The notes beneath the pieces are model-generated. The model saw only the letters and a list, made by a program, of their open reading frames with translations. It had not been told where the DNA came from and searched no databases. DNA of 64,000 nt, taken from Loxodes magnus (Eukaryota > Ciliophora > Karyorelictea > Loxodida > Loxodidae). The stretch is taken from the NCBI GenBank assembly GCA_946699065.1, contig CAMPDV010001582.1, positions 1-64,000 on the forward strand, read 5' to 3'. Positions 23,810-36,662 of this stretch are shown here, piece after piece. How positions within the stretch are numbered: position 1 is the stretch's first letter; the number at the start of each line of letters is the position of its first letter. The position numbers were made by a program, and so were the translations under genes.

Positions 23810-24900
23810 TTATTGTAATTTTTTTTTACTTCATTTTTTTTTACTTTTTAAACTTTTATATCATTTTTTTATCAATTTTTATTCGTTTCATTTTTTCTTA
23901 TTTTTAAAGTTTTGATTTATGTTTTATATTTTTTTCTGTTTTTTTTCTAATTGCTTTATAATGATTTTTTTTTAATTATAATTTTTTTTAAAGTAAGTGA
24001 TTTGATATATAGATTTATGATAGATACTTATTTTTATTTATTCGAAAATTATTTTAATTAATTTTTTTAAATTTTTTATTATAATTTAACTTTTTTTTTT
24101 TTTTCGATTGTTTATGTTTACATATACAATATTTAACTTATATACAAATTTTTAAGAAACGGTAAATTTTCTTTAAATTTAAATCTTTTTATGTTTGATT
24201 TTCTTTTGAATATTGATCAAATAGATTTGTAAGATTTTTTATTCTTTAATTTATGAATTTTCGTTTTAAGACATATTAACTAATATTAAAAAAATATTTT
24301 AAGTGATTTTTTTATTATTAATCCAAAAAAAGTTTTTTAATCTATTCTTTTTGAATATAAATCATAAAAAAATTAAAATTAAATAAAAAATAAATAATTT
24401 GTTTTCTTTATGTTATGGCTCTTTTTGATTTCTAAGGTTTTTTATATTTTTCTCGAATCAAGTTTTTTTTTTCTTCCAAAAATTTCTTTTTTCTAAGCAG
24501 CCTTTATTTTCAATTCTTTTCTCATTAGTCATAGTTGAAACCTCTATCTTGTTTTCATCTCTTTATATATAAAAGATAAATTTATTTTAAAGGTTTTTAT
24601 TAAGTAAAGGAATGGATATGAAAACGTGACAGATTTTTTTTAAATTATAATAATTAAGTCTAATAAATAGGTTTGAAATGTTTACATTCTTTAGTTTATA
24701 TTTACTTTCTTAATTTAAAAAAAAATTCATTTTTCGAATGTTTTTTAGAATTTTTATTCTCTTTATAGGTGATTTTTTTATTATCATGCTTTTAAACTTT
24801 CTTAGTTAATAAAGTATCTAAACTTCTATTAAGATTTAGTTTTTTAATTTTTTAATTTAGTAAATAGTTTCTTATTATTTTTATCTTTTGTTAATTATTA
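23810..24900. other. T-rich strand-asymmetric stretch
   Basis: Long T runs dominate the plus strand (for example 23815-23990 and 24090-24110), with few C. No frame with protein-like composition is seen. It could be untranslated or relic sequence. Confidence 0.45.
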
Positions 24901-26755
24901 AGTTTTATTTTACTTTTATATTGTAAAAGCTCTGTTTTTGGTAAATTTTTCTTTGTATTTAGCTCATATAAAGAATTTCTAAAGGAAAGTTCTGTTTAGG
25001 ATTTAAACGTTCTAATTTTATATTTTCGAAAAATTTTTAATTTTACTATCTTTTTAGTGTAAATGTTAGAGACTTTGAGTATGAATTAAAAAATTGGCTT
25101 ATCAAAGATATAGATGTAATAGTGCTAGTGATGAGGTTTTTTTGGTATTTATGTCCAAATTAAAGTACAACTAAGCTAAAAAAGATTAAAGCCATCTGTC
25201 CAGTTATTAAAATTGTTAATAAGAAATATAAGATATAAACCTTAAACTAGGGAAACATTTTTTAGATCATATAAAAACAAATTAAAGTTTTACATTTTTC
25301 TGACCTAAATTATTAGATAATAATTAGAAGTTTGAAATCAAATTAAGAAGATAACTTGAAATTTTTAGTTAAACATGAAGCGCTTTCTGTAATTTATAAA
25401 CAGTTTCAATGAAATAGAATTAATTCCAATTAAAGAAATAAATAAAAATAAAAAGAAACAAAGAAAGGCAAATATCTCGGAACAAGTTATAGATTAAACA
25501 ACAATTTTTGGCTTTACGTGTATTTAGACAATTTTATCTTAACATTCTTCACATTAAAAGCCTTAATTACAAATATTCTTGCTAGTTTATTGACTCTTTT
25601 AATTTAAAATCTTAAAAGCAAAATGGTATTATGATTATTAAAATAGTGATGAAAAGAAGTTAATGTAAGAAGTAGCTATAATAATAATTAATAAAGAGAT
25701 TGTTCAAAGAACTATAAATAAAGCAAAATAATAATAAGTAAAATAATGTTTAATTAAACATAGTTAACTATACTGCTTATATCATTTAATACTTTGAAGA
25801 TTATTAATAAATTTAATTTTAATTAAAAAGAGTTCTTATTTAATAAGCAAATAAAATATTCTATTTTTAAAAGAAATGTTTGGAATACTTAAAAACCTTA
25901 TCTAAATCCTATTTCTACAAGTACAAGCTGAGTAACAGTATAAAAAATAAATAATAAGTAATAGCTAGTAAAATAGAATAACTTAGAACAATAATCATTA
26001 GGGAGATATTCTATATAACAAAAATTAAATTTTTATGTTAAAATAATCTATTTAAGCTGAATCACTAGTGAGGAATTAAGAACACTTGAAATCGAACTTG
26101 TTAAAAAGAAAATCTTCTTTTCTAATGTCTATTAATAGATACTTAAGTCACTGAAATAGTTCTGCTCGGATTTGAATATTCGGACCTTATCACCTTTTTC
26201 CATACTTATTTTTGATTGAAAGGTAGTCAGAATCCATTTCTTTTACGCTCTGAATACTGTAAATGTCGTGCTTTTAAGAATATTCTTTTTAGGATGTAAA
26301 GGTAATTTCATTCTTGATTAATCAGAAGTAGATACGTTAAAGATATCTCTTGATTTCTTCTTTCTATTTTAGCTATAGATCTTTTTACACAGATAAATCC
26401 CTTCTAGTGTTTTTCCGAGCAAAAGAATCAAATGTGCTATAGAATAAGAATCTTCTATCAATTTGATTATTTTAAATAGAAAGATTCATCTTTCATCTCT
26501 TCTTTATTTTCTAAATATTTGTTAGTTTTTATTTTTAATATAGATAAGTGTTTTTTAGTTGTGGCTGAATATTTTCCATTTTGTTTGGCTTTAAAATTTT
26601 AAGATTAACTAAAATTAAAAAAATTATTAAGTTAGATTACATCTAAAGCATTTAAAGAGTTAAAGTTAAAGTTAAAAGATAATTAAAGTGCTTTAGTTAA
26701 GCTACTATATTTAATATCAAAAATAATCTTAAATTAAAGGAAAACTAAGAAGAAA
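24901..26755. other. spacer, nothing recognised
   Basis: No frame resembling a known protein on either strand. A small (agttaa)n run lies at about 26655-26680. Confidence 0.45.
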
Positions 26756-26759
26756 AAAA

Positions 26760-27396
26760 ATGGATTAATCTCTTCGACTCTCAAAAAATTAACTTAGAAA
26801 CCTAAAGAGAAAAGCGGCAAAAGAAATTTAGAAAAAATAATAACAATAGGAGGAGTCAAGCTCTTCTTCAGAAGGTAAAATTATGGTAGGATAAATAGAG
26901 ATAAGTTAACCTAAAAACGAAACTAATCAAAAACTTTAAATTTAATTAGACCAAATGTAAAAAGTAATCTCAAATTATGAAGAAACAACTTACAACTTAG
27001 GCGAAAAAATACGGGAACTAATGAGTAACATAGAAGATTAGAACAACGAATTACTAATACTTAGAAGATAACTTATTTGTAGCAAATTAATAACGGAAGA
27101 ATAACTCTGAACTTAATCATAATAAAATTTTAAATACGACACAAAAATGGAAATAGAAAAAATACCAATAGAATTAAAAACAGAATTGAATCCAGAAAAA
27201 GAAATGATTGCTACAAGTTTCATTAAAAGATTAGAAAATATAGAAAATAAATTATCATAAAAAAGAACGAAATAAAGATAATAATACAAACTTTGTTATG
27301 TTGCAAATCAAATCAACATATTTTAAAAAACTGTTGATAATGAAAGAAAATAAACGAATAAGAGCAGAAAAGAACATGGAGACAACTCAATAAACT
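26760..27396 (+). pseudogene. ORF1-like frame with Ser-rich and coiled-coil parts
   Basis: An ATG at 26760 opens 116 codons to TGA (27108) and the same frame continues to about 27396. The layout is a basic start (MDQSLRLSKNQLRNLKRKAA), a Gln run followed by EESSSSSEG, and coiled coil (LDQMQKVISNYEE, GEKIRELMSNIEDQNNELL). After the TGA comes another Glu/Lys helix (MEIEKIPIELKTELNPEKE). Domain order matches the minus-strand frames of block X. A retroelement ORF1 is the likely origin; an independent host gene cannot be excluded. Confidence 0.45.
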
Positions 27397-27432
27397 ATGA
27401 ATAACTCCAACAGGGATCTACAAATAAAAGCT

Positions 27433-27553
27433 TTTTGCAAGACCACTCGAACGGTTACAGTGGTAACCTTCCACTTAATAAAAAGGTCGTGGATCACACC
27501 TACGTTAAAAAAACTGTCCGCAGGAACTGGTTGCAATTCCAGAGAATGCAAAA
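27433..27553 (+). ncRNA. G+C-richer structured island, tRNA-Lys-like
   Basis: The outer stem TTTTGCA (27433-27439) pairs with TGCAAAA (27547-27553). Inside are a D-arm-like CCACT/AGTGG hairpin with a GG-containing loop (27443-27463), the triplets CTTAAT as in the tRNA-Lys anticodon loop, AAGGTCGTGG as in its variable and T arms, and a 5-bp T-arm CGTGG/CTACG with a 7-nt loop (27488-27504). The anticodon loop is too large and the B box is lost. Codon choice in the overlapping open frame is unlike its neighbours. A decayed tRNA-derived RNA gene is favoured. Confidence 0.35.
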
Positions 27554-27615
27554 CTCTACTAACTTTAAGTATATTATTATTATTATTATTAAAGGAAAAC
27601 TTTAGCTCTTTATAA

Positions 27616-30290
27616 ATAATAAACTTCTCTAGTTTTAATTTTCTAAGTTTCTTTTGTCTATTATAAGCTTATAAGTCTAACTTAATTGTATTTTAATTAT
27701 TAGTTATGTGAACTATAAATAATTAAGTTTTAACTTGTAGATTCTATTATTCAATCTTATATCCAAAATAAAGATGCTATTTAAATACTTGAGGTAAATA
27801 AATTTACCATAGTTTGCTATTTTAGTGATTAGATCTATATTTCTTTTATTCATTTATTCTAGCTGTGTATCAAGCTCAGTAGTTTACTTGTTTTCTTTTC
27901 AAATCTTTTGTATTTTTCTAATATTTTAAGATAATTTTCATCTAATGTAGTTCATTTAATTATTTTAGTGAAAATATTGCTTAATAATAAAAATAAATAG
28001 AATGGTAATAAATATATAGTAATAGTATAAGATACCTATTGATTAAGATTAACTTAAGAAAGGAATAATTAATTTATTAGTTACTTTTAAAATACTAAGC
28101 TTCTTAATATTAGTTATATAGCCTTAGTTAAATTACTTATATAAGCTTACTAATGCTATTATTTTTAACTTTAATTTGTATTATAATTTCTTTATTTAGT
28201 TTATAATACTTTATTATTTTAGCTATATACATTTCCTTATAATTAAAAGCATTAATATCTATATATTAGTTAGTGCTTCTTTATCTATTATTAATATAGT
28301 TTATATTTTAAAGAATGCTAAGAATAATAATTTAAATATAGTTAACTTAAAGACTTGTATTATGTCATTTATTTTTAATTCTCTATCTCTCTGCAAAATT
28401 CAAAGGCTAGTTTTATAATCTCCTAATTTAGCTTAAGATATCTTTAATAATTTTGTGAAATCATTGTTAAAAATTCCTAAGTTCCTTTCTATTAGTACAT
28501 GATAACAAAATTTTATTAGAAGAAATAAAAATTAGCTTTCTAGGTTGCTTTTGGTTTTTAGATGCTTTTATTTGAGTCTTATTTCCTAAATTTTTTCTTA
28601 TTCTATCATTAAAGAACTTCCTCTAAATTCTATTTTTTCACTTCCCATTTATTGAACTGAAGGTTGTAGCTCATTCTATGGTCTAAAATTATCTTGCTTC
28701 GTTATTTTTGCCACTTTTGTAATTATTTAATGAGGCATTTCTTTTGTTTTGCGAAGATTTTTCTGAATTCTCAAAATCAGAATTCAAACTGATTATAATA
28801 TTTCCTATTTGTTTATTTTATACTTCTTAGATTTTATTCTTAACAGGTATTTTTTGTAGTTTTTTACTCTTATTCTGCTCAATTAATCCTTTTTCACTTT
28901 CAAATAAAAATAATTTCCAATAGCTTCAGTAAACCTTAAAATCTAAATATTTTATTTTTGATGTCTATTAATTTCTTTTTGATTTATGACTTAAAATTTC
29001 TTATTTGCAAATTATAATTGTTATTCTTATTTACTTGCTAAGTCTCAAATCCTTATTTTGGGATAATTTTTCAGTCAGTTTAGATGGAGTTAAGACTTTA
29101 GTGAAGTTTAGAAGGTATTAAAACATTTATTGTTCCCAGTTAAGTCTTTTATTTCTTTAATTTAAATGAAATAGGAATCTTTCTTTTATTTAATAAAGAT
29201 TTATATAAAATTAAAGATATTCAATTAATATATTAATAGAAATACTTTTAGTTAAGAAGTCTTCTACTATTATTATTTTTCTTATTCTTAAAATTATACT
29301 AATTTCCTTTATCTAAAATTGAGTCTTATTATTATTATTTTAATCCATTCCTTATTTTTAAATAAGATGATATTATGATTTTGCTCTAATGCTTTATAGC
29401 TAAAAGATTAAAATTTAAATTCTATTAAAAGATAACCGAGCAAACTAATCTTCTTAATCTTCTTAATCTAATGAATGTTAAAATTTTAGATAAATCAAGT
29501 TCACTTGAAGGCTTAAATCATTATTTCATATCTATAACTTGTTCCTAAACTCTTCCTTTTTCCACTTCTATTCCCTTTTAGTTATTTTTGTTTTTTGGAG
29601 TTCTTGATGTTCCAGCCAATCGAGAATTGACTTCTATAAAATCCTTGATCTTAAATTACAACTTTCAACTAATCTCTTCAATTAACTTCAATGCTTTTAA
29701 ACATCTTATTTGGAATATTCTTTTCTGCTTAAAAATTGTCTCTTTAAGTTAATCCTAATATTTTTAAGAATTGATATCTCAGCATGGTACCATTTAAGAA
29801 TTTTAAGTGGAGCTTGAAATTTACGCCTTTAAGTTTTATTATTATTAAGTTATAATTATACATATTAATGTATTAAAGTGTTCTTACCTTAGTCTTCATT
29901 TGTTACTTCTAATGCTTATATTATTCTATTAAGATTTAAGTCTCTTCCTCAATCTTGCAAGCTAACTGTTCACAACTTGTTTATGAATATTATCACAAAA
30001 TAGAAGGTTTAGCTGATTCTATAACTAATCTATAATAAAATTTAGTCTCTACAGCTAATAAAATCGCTTAGTAAGTTTTATTAAGTTGATAATGATTTAC
30101 TTGCTTCAATAAATTAAGGATTAGCTTTTTTTCTTTTTTAATAAATTTAATTTAAAAATTAATAAAATATAAGTGTTTATTTATTAAAATAGAGCCAAGA
30201 AAAGAGTTCATTAATAACTCTTCATTACAGTTAAGTCTTAAATTATTAAAAATTAATAAAGTAATTTAAGCTTTTTAAGTAAACAGAACA
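27616..30290. other. spacer, no supported gene
   Basis: Contains a minus-strand frame of about 250 codons (29130-28365) without indels but with at least four TGA, the number expected by chance at this base composition. No family resemblance and no second copy. Confidence 0.4.
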
Positions 30291-30570
30291 TAGATAGTCC
30301 AAGACTACAATTATAAAAAAAAGCCTGAATATTTACCTATACAGCTAAACATTCCTATAGATATATCTCATTGGAGATTAGATGAGAAGTTAAATTTATA
30401 AAAGACGGAACTGTATAAAAAATGTAATAATATGAAAGATAATCTATATTGCAAGATGCATAAATAATAAAAGAGTAATTATTTGTAAATTTAGAAAAAT
30501 TAGAAGCATAAAGCTAATTAGAATCTTAATTAGTAAGATAATAAGACTAATTAGTTCATCAATTGAAGAA
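30291..30570 (+). other. possible short coding remnant
   Basis: One frame reads QDYNYKKKPEYLPIQLN, then DISHWRLDEKL and CNNMKDNLYCKMH, open for about 90 codons to a TGA near 30560. The first half looks protein-like; the second is Asn/Gln/Lys-rich. Not recognised and not repeated in the window. Confidence 0.2.
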
Positions 30571-32514
30571 AGTTTTAATAAAGAAACTAAAATTTATAAT
30601 AAACCAGAGGAAGATTAATTATTAGGGAAATTTAAGAAAATAAGCTAATACCTATAGGTACTAAAAGATAATAGCCTGCTTATATAAATTAGTCTTCATT
30701 GATCTTCAAATTAATATCCTAAGATATATTCTTAGATATTATATTTCTCAGCTGATGGAATTTTTTAATGCAAAAATTATAAATTTAAGAAATAGAAGAG
30801 CTATGAAAATGTACAAATTTAATTGAGAAACACTAAGAAATAAAAAAATATACAATTAATTTTGTTAGAATAAATAAAGGTAAAAAAATACATTAAAATT
30901 TAGGTTTGAAAAAACTCTAAAGGCTTAAATAAGCCAAAGCACGCACTCAAAATTATCATAACATCTTTATAAATCGCAATTAGAGATCTAATTCTTGTTC
31001 TTTTAATTTTTGTTCGAATTTCTACAATGATATATTGAATGTAAGTTCTACGCATTAGAAACAAGTATTGCTTGAATTTATAGTTATTCAACTTTTTTTC
31101 TAGTTTTCTTTTCATAGTTATGTTTATATTCACCATGCATCATAGTTCTTTTTCTTTTAGCGCTGATATCTAGCAGAAAAATTACACAAAATAACTTTAT
31201 CAATAGATTTAGGCCTTCTTTAATTTTATAGCATCTTAGTTTTTTTCTTAAATTTTTCTTTTTATTATTGTTGTTTCTCTCATTTTATCTTTTGTTTTAT
31301 TCTATTTATCTTTCTTAAAATTGCTTTATGCAATAGCTATTTCATACAATTTTTCAGCTTTTGAAGGTAGTTTTCATCAAAATTGCAATCTCAAATTCAA
31401 GCTTTAACTTTAATATAATTTACTTAGTTATAAATTTTCTAGATGTAATTTATTTTGGTTGATTTAATGAAGTTCTTATTTTATTAGATTATAGATTTTC
31501 ATTTAGCTTTTATCATATTAGACTTGCTATCTTTTTCTTGATAAATGTTTAACTAGCTTTAATTTTATTGTTTAACAGCAACACCTAGCACGATTAAAAA
31601 TTAGATCCTTAATTATATAGTAAAATAGCTTATTAATAGAGTAGATTGTTAGCCTTAGTTAAAGAAATGTAAAGTAAGTTAAAGCTAAAGGCTTAATATT
31701 AAGATGATAGTAAATTTAGTATAAATAAGTAATTTTTAAAGGTTTAATCCATAGTTATTATATAAGGTAGCCCGTTTTTAGTTGTTAGAGATTTAATTTT
31801 AGTTTGAAATAGATTGATTAAAATAATTAGAAACTTAATTTTAGTTGATTGATTTTATAATGATAATTGATGTGAGTATCTGATTAATAGAAATGAGATT
31901 ATGCAATCTAATACAATTTAATTAAAGATAAGTGGTTAAAATAAGATATAATTTTAGCCTATGGTTGGCTTTTAATTAAGCATAATATATATAATTAACT
32001 AATTCTAAACTTTTTTACGCTTAATTTTAGTTATTAATTCATTTTCACTATCTGTTAATCTTTTTTTCACTTACCTTAGATTAAATTCAACTTTTCTCTA
32101 AAATTCCTCTTGCTCTCCCTTGCTTAGTTTCTATTTTCTTTGTTTAGTTAATTCATTATATAATAACGTATGTTCATTAGATCCCAAAAAAATATTTGTC
32201 AATTACTTTTTTATTTGATAAAATTCTTTCAATGTATCTTTTCTTCCTTTTTTTAATATTTCTTTAATGTAATCTTTTACTATAAAGTCTATTTATTACT
32301 TCAGTTTTTCTTATTGGTTACGTATTCAGTAATTAAATTGTTAACTGCCTCATATATGTGTATTAGTTCAAAGTTTGGTAAATCTATTAATTCTAACCTG
32401 CTATTGAGATAAATGTTGTACAATTAAGATTTACATCTTTCTCTTTCTTCCATATATTATTCTCATGTACTTATGATGGGAGTTTCGTCTTATACCCCAA
32501 TATTGCAGAATTTA
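30571..32514. other. spacer, nothing recognised
   Basis: No supported gene on either strand. Confidence 0.45.
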
Positions 32515-33547
32515 CAAATTATGATGTGCTATAAAGCAAAACATGAAGTATTGCTGATTAGGAACCGAAAGATATAGAATAATAGTAGACTAATAAAATG
32601 TATTAAGAGTAAATAATAATCTATTAGATTAGTTTTAAATAGTTTATATTAGCTAATCTAATACTTATATTATCTAATACTACAAAGAAACATATTATGT
32701 TAAGTTAACTCTTTCTATTAATTCAGAAAATAATAATAGAAGATATTAAAAATATGCTTTCTTAAAAGCTTATAATTTTCTAAATATCAAACAACTAATT
32801 TTAATAAAGAGAGTATTAATAGTGTTAGCAATACAATATAGATTTGTATAGAATAATAGAATTAAGTTTTTATCTTTAAATAATCTAGAATAAAGGTATT
32901 ATTAGATTGAAATGATAATTACAAAAATAACATAAATAATAAATATAATATTAGTTTGCTATAAAAAGAGAAAGTTATCTAAATGTATTTATTACATTTA
33001 TATATTTTGCTTAGAATCAACATTAAAGGTAATAAATTATATTAGTTTATTATTTTAAGAGAGACCTTTATAAATAAAAAGTTTTAATTAAATAGTAGTA
33101 AGAAAGTGGACAAATAAAAGATTTATCTTATAAATTCTAAAAATACTTTGTTTTAAATAATTTAGAGTTTTTTAATATTTATTCAAACTAATTAATAAGA
33201 AACTCAATTTTATTTACTTTTTTTTAATTAGTAAAAAGCTTAAAGAAATCCTTTTTTTTAATTAAATGTAAGTGAAAAGTAATAATTAATAGCAATAGCC
33301 TTAAAAAATGCTAATATTTTATTTACCAATTAAAAGAGTCTATAAAGAAATAAGGTATTCTTATTAAGAGTCTTTGATTTAAAGCACAAATAAGTTGTAA
33401 TTAATAAATGCATATTAAAGTTATTATAATAGGGATATAAATTCTTCGTTATAAACTTTTTAAATAATAACTTATCCTTTTATTTAAAAGTAAAAGGATA
33501 TAAAATAATTAAAATTGTAAAAGTTTGTACATTATTAGTTTTATATA

Positions 33548-33566
33548 TTGTCTTGTTTTAAGACAA
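33548..33566. promoter_or_regulatory. conserved palindrome upstream of WD40 gene
   Basis: TTGTCTT-gttttt-type spacer-AAGACAA, the reverse-orientation counterpart of 17000-17018, about 145 bases before the ATG at 33711. Confidence 0.5.
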
Positions 33567-33710
33567 AAATAGAAAAATCAATGTTTTAGAAGATACTTAT
33601 AAGTATGCTTAATAAATAATTTAATAGTTTAATTTTATTGAAATTAAGTAAGTAAAATTTATTGAGTTATTTTAATTAAATAGTTATTTAAATAAGTTAT
33701 AAAAATTAAA

Positions 33711-34782
33711 ATGGAAAAAAAAGAAAAGCAATTTACTAAAATTATTTTTTTAAGAAAACTCTTAAGAGCGAGAAGCCACATTTTAGGGAAAATATCTCTA
33801 CTTCATTTTAAGTATGAAATTCTGCCTAACTTATGCTACTAAAAGTTAATAAGCAAGATCAGTTATGACCAAAGTAAAGGTATTTCTTTAATATTTTATA
33901 GATTAAATCCTTACTGTTCATTCTTCAGCTGTGTTATCGGTAGCTATATCAAGTGACCTGAATTGAATAGTATCAAGTTCAGGATATCCTGAAAATTCTA
34001 TAAAGATCTGGAATTTCCAGACAGGTACTCTCCAAAGAACTATAACAGGATATACTTCTAATATTTTATCGGTAGTAATATCCCCAGACTCTAGATATAT
34101 TATATCGGGATCTTTCGATAACACGATAAAGATCTGAAATTACCACAATGGAACTCTCTAAAGAACTATAACGGGACATACTTCCTCAGTTTACTCGGTA
34201 GTAATCTCCCCTGACTCTAACTATATAGTATCGGGATCTTATGACAAAACCATAAAGATCTGAAATTTCCACAATGGTGCTCTCCAAAGAATTATAACGG
34301 GGCATACTAATACAGTTATATCGGTAATAATCTCCTATGACTCTAGATATATTATATCGGGATCTTGGGATACAACAATAAAGATTTGGAATTTCTAGAC
34401 TGGCCAGCTTGTGCGAACTCTTACTGGGCATTCAGACTCAGTTTTATCGGTGATAGTGTCTAAGGATAATAGATATACAATATCAGGTTCTGGTGACAGG
34501 ACTATTAAGATATGGGACTTCTCTTCTGGTTAGTTTATTCGTACTCTTCAAGGTCACGTAGATGGTGTACGTAGTATTCAGTTAAGTGTTGATTCAAGTG
34601 TTATATTTTCTGGTTCATGGGATAAAACAATCAAGATTTGGAACTTTGATAAGGGTGAATGTATATAGACTTTGTAAGGGCATACAGATCCAATATCTTC
34701 TATAGCATCGAGTGTTGATAATAGATGGTTGGTATCGGGAGGACATGACAATACTGTGAGAAAATGGAGCATTTCGAGTTGA
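33711..34782 (+). CDS. WD40 beta-propeller protein, copy 2
   Basis: Exon 1 (33711-33879) gives MEKKEKQF and a basic N-terminus nearly identical to copy 1. A 22-nt gap (33880-33901, gtatttc...tttatag) and exon 2 (33902-34782) follow. There are seven WD repeats with typical GH and WD/WN dipeptides ([33 protein letters not shown]) and stop TGA at 34780. TGA is in frame at 33964 (DLN-W-I in copy 3), 34135 and 34261 (TIKI-W-N). No frameshift occurs over 349 codons, and many Gln are TAA/TAG. A seven-bladed propeller is complete in fold terms. No catalytic domain is attached. A protein-interaction role is inferred. Confidence 0.75.
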
Positions 34783-35457
34783 GTAACTTGCTATTTGACT
34801 TAATTTAATTTTACGATTAAAGATATAAGATATTGATTATTCATTTAAATGAATGTTTAATGGTAATAATGTTTTTAGTTTTATGAATTTTTTTTAATTT
34901 ATTTAAAATTTGCTATATTCTTAAATATTATTGGTTTAAAAAAAAGGTTGAGTAATATGTTATAGAAATTAGTGAGGTATGTTGATTTAAAGTGGTAATG
35001 TTTAAAAAGTATTAAAATATAATTTTGTTAAATGAAGACGTACAATAAATTTAAGTTTAAATTTATGCTATAAAATTTTATAGATTTATTTTTAGATTTT
35101 GTAAAAATTTCAAGTTGAGTAAAAATTTTCGCTTTTTTTGTGAAGTAGTTAAAATATTATTTATAAGGTTAAAGTTAGTTTATAATTTTGATTATTAATT
35201 AAAAAATTTAATTAAGTATTTATTTTATTTTAAATTAAATTAAATTTTGTTTTTTAATTTTGTTTTTTTATGATTGATATTTAATATTAATTATTATTAT
35301 TATTAATTATAATTAATTATTAGTGTTTATTATAATTATTAAATTTTAACATTTAAGTTTAATATGTTTCGTTTCCGATTTGGAAAATTAATTTTTCTGA
35401 TGGTAAGTTTTTATCTTTCAGGTTTAGAGCTTAAATTTCATGAAAACAAAAATTTGT

Positions 35458-36280
35458 TTTTTTGCTCATAGTTTTACACTACCAAAGATTTTTGGGACGG
35501 AATAAATTTAATTATTTCGGGATAAAAATACCTAAATAGGAATAAATTTTTTTATTTCGGAATAAAAAAGCTAAAAAGGAATAAAAAATACCTAAATAGG
35601 AATAAAAAATTTAAAATTTTTTTTATAATATATTTTTGAAAGCGATTTTTGAAAATATTTGTTGGAAAATTTTTAAAAAATTTGTTTTTTTTTAGGAAAA
35701 TGAATTTTTATAGCTTCCTTTGATTAAAAATTTTTTCGAAAAATTACAAATTTGTTATTTGCTCAGTGATTTATACTACCATAGATTTCTGGGACGGAAT
35801 AAATTTAATTATTTCGGGATGAAAAAAGTTAAAAGGGAATAAAATTTCAAAAAAAATTTCAAATATAAAAGATTTTTGAAAAAAATAGGAATTAAAAAAA
35901 TTTTTTAGTATAATTAGAATTTGTAAATCTTCTTTTTAAAATGGTATTTTGTAAAAATGAAAACACTTATTTTTGTTTTAAGGAAAAATATTTGATTTTT
36001 TTTTATTTTAGCAAATTTTTTGTTGCTTTTTTTTATGTTTTTGATAAAAATTAATTTTTTTTGACTTGAACTAAAATTAAAAAAATTTTAATTTCTTTTC
36101 AAGTAAATGAAAAACTAGTGATAAAATTTTTTAATTTTATAAGAATTTACTTAATTGAGAAGGATCTCAATTAAAAAGAGAGAAAAGAAAGTAAAGAATG
36201 AAATTGGGAAAAATTATTTTTTATTTTTTAGCTCTGAGTCTTACACTTCAAAAGATTTTCAGGATGGATAAATTAAAAAA
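35458..36280. repeat. tandem repeats in WD40-element 3' flank
   Basis: The unit gctca-agttttacactacc-aaagatt-ttgggacggaataaat occurs at about 35460-35505 and 35760-35805, with a diverged version at 36230-36275. Between 35505 and 35620 a short unit of the type ttcgggataaaa/cctaaataggaat repeats about four times. Copy 3 carries the same repeats, inverted and expanded. Confidence 0.7.
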
Positions 36281-36349
36281 AAGGGTTAGATTTTTGATAG
36301 ATATAAAATTTTTTAACAATGGTTTTTAAATTAAGATATCAAAGATTAA

Positions 36350-36595
36350 GCTTATGAACTTCTTGACACATTGCTAAATAAGTTTGATGAGAATCCACAT
36401 ATACTGACGGGAAATTTCAACACTCTTTTATAAGGTTTTGCATACAATCCTGAAAATAATTTGATAATACATATAAATTATAAGAATTTCTCCTACAAAA
36501 TGATCTTGAAATAATGAATGATAGTAAAGTTAAATACATGTATACAAAGAAACTGTATAATTGTGGTGTAATAATTATATCATTATAAGCACCAA
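36350..36595 (+). pseudogene. LINE endonuclease fragment
   Basis: The frame reads LLNKFDENPHILTGNFNTLLQG, then YNPENN, followed after a frame shift by QEFLLQNDLEIMND. It aligns with the intact motif at 39555-39700 (PHILMGDFN, QELLIQKYLEIVNN). The catalytic Asp of GDFN is Asn here. It sits directly against the end of WD40 element copy 2, separate from the longer element downstream, and is a short, dead piece. Confidence 0.6.
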
Positions 36596-36662
36596 TTTAA
36601 AGTAAAATAAATGAAAATACTTAAAATTCACTAGTTTTAACTAGCGACTCTTCTTTAATTGA

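Larger units (their letters stand above)
32515..36280 (+). repeat. WD40 element, copy 2 (inverted)
   Basis: Same unit as copies 1 and 3 but in reverse orientation: 5' flank 32515-33710, gene 33711-34782, tandem-repeat-rich 3' flank to about 36280. Together with copy 1 it makes a long inverted repeat whose 5' flanks face inward across region Z. Its 5' boundary matches copy 3 (52430-52545), so those two keep the full end. Confidence 0.85.

Noticed and set aside
28365-29130. Minus-strand frame of about 250 codons
   Set aside because: It has no indels because nothing constrains it to compare with. It holds at least four TGA, as many as chance predicts here, and shows no family resemblance or second copy.
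18158-32515. Polinton/Tlr-type transposon genes (integrase, polB, packaging ATPase)
   Set aside because: The inverted-repeat layout suggested it, but none of their motifs could be recognised in region Z.
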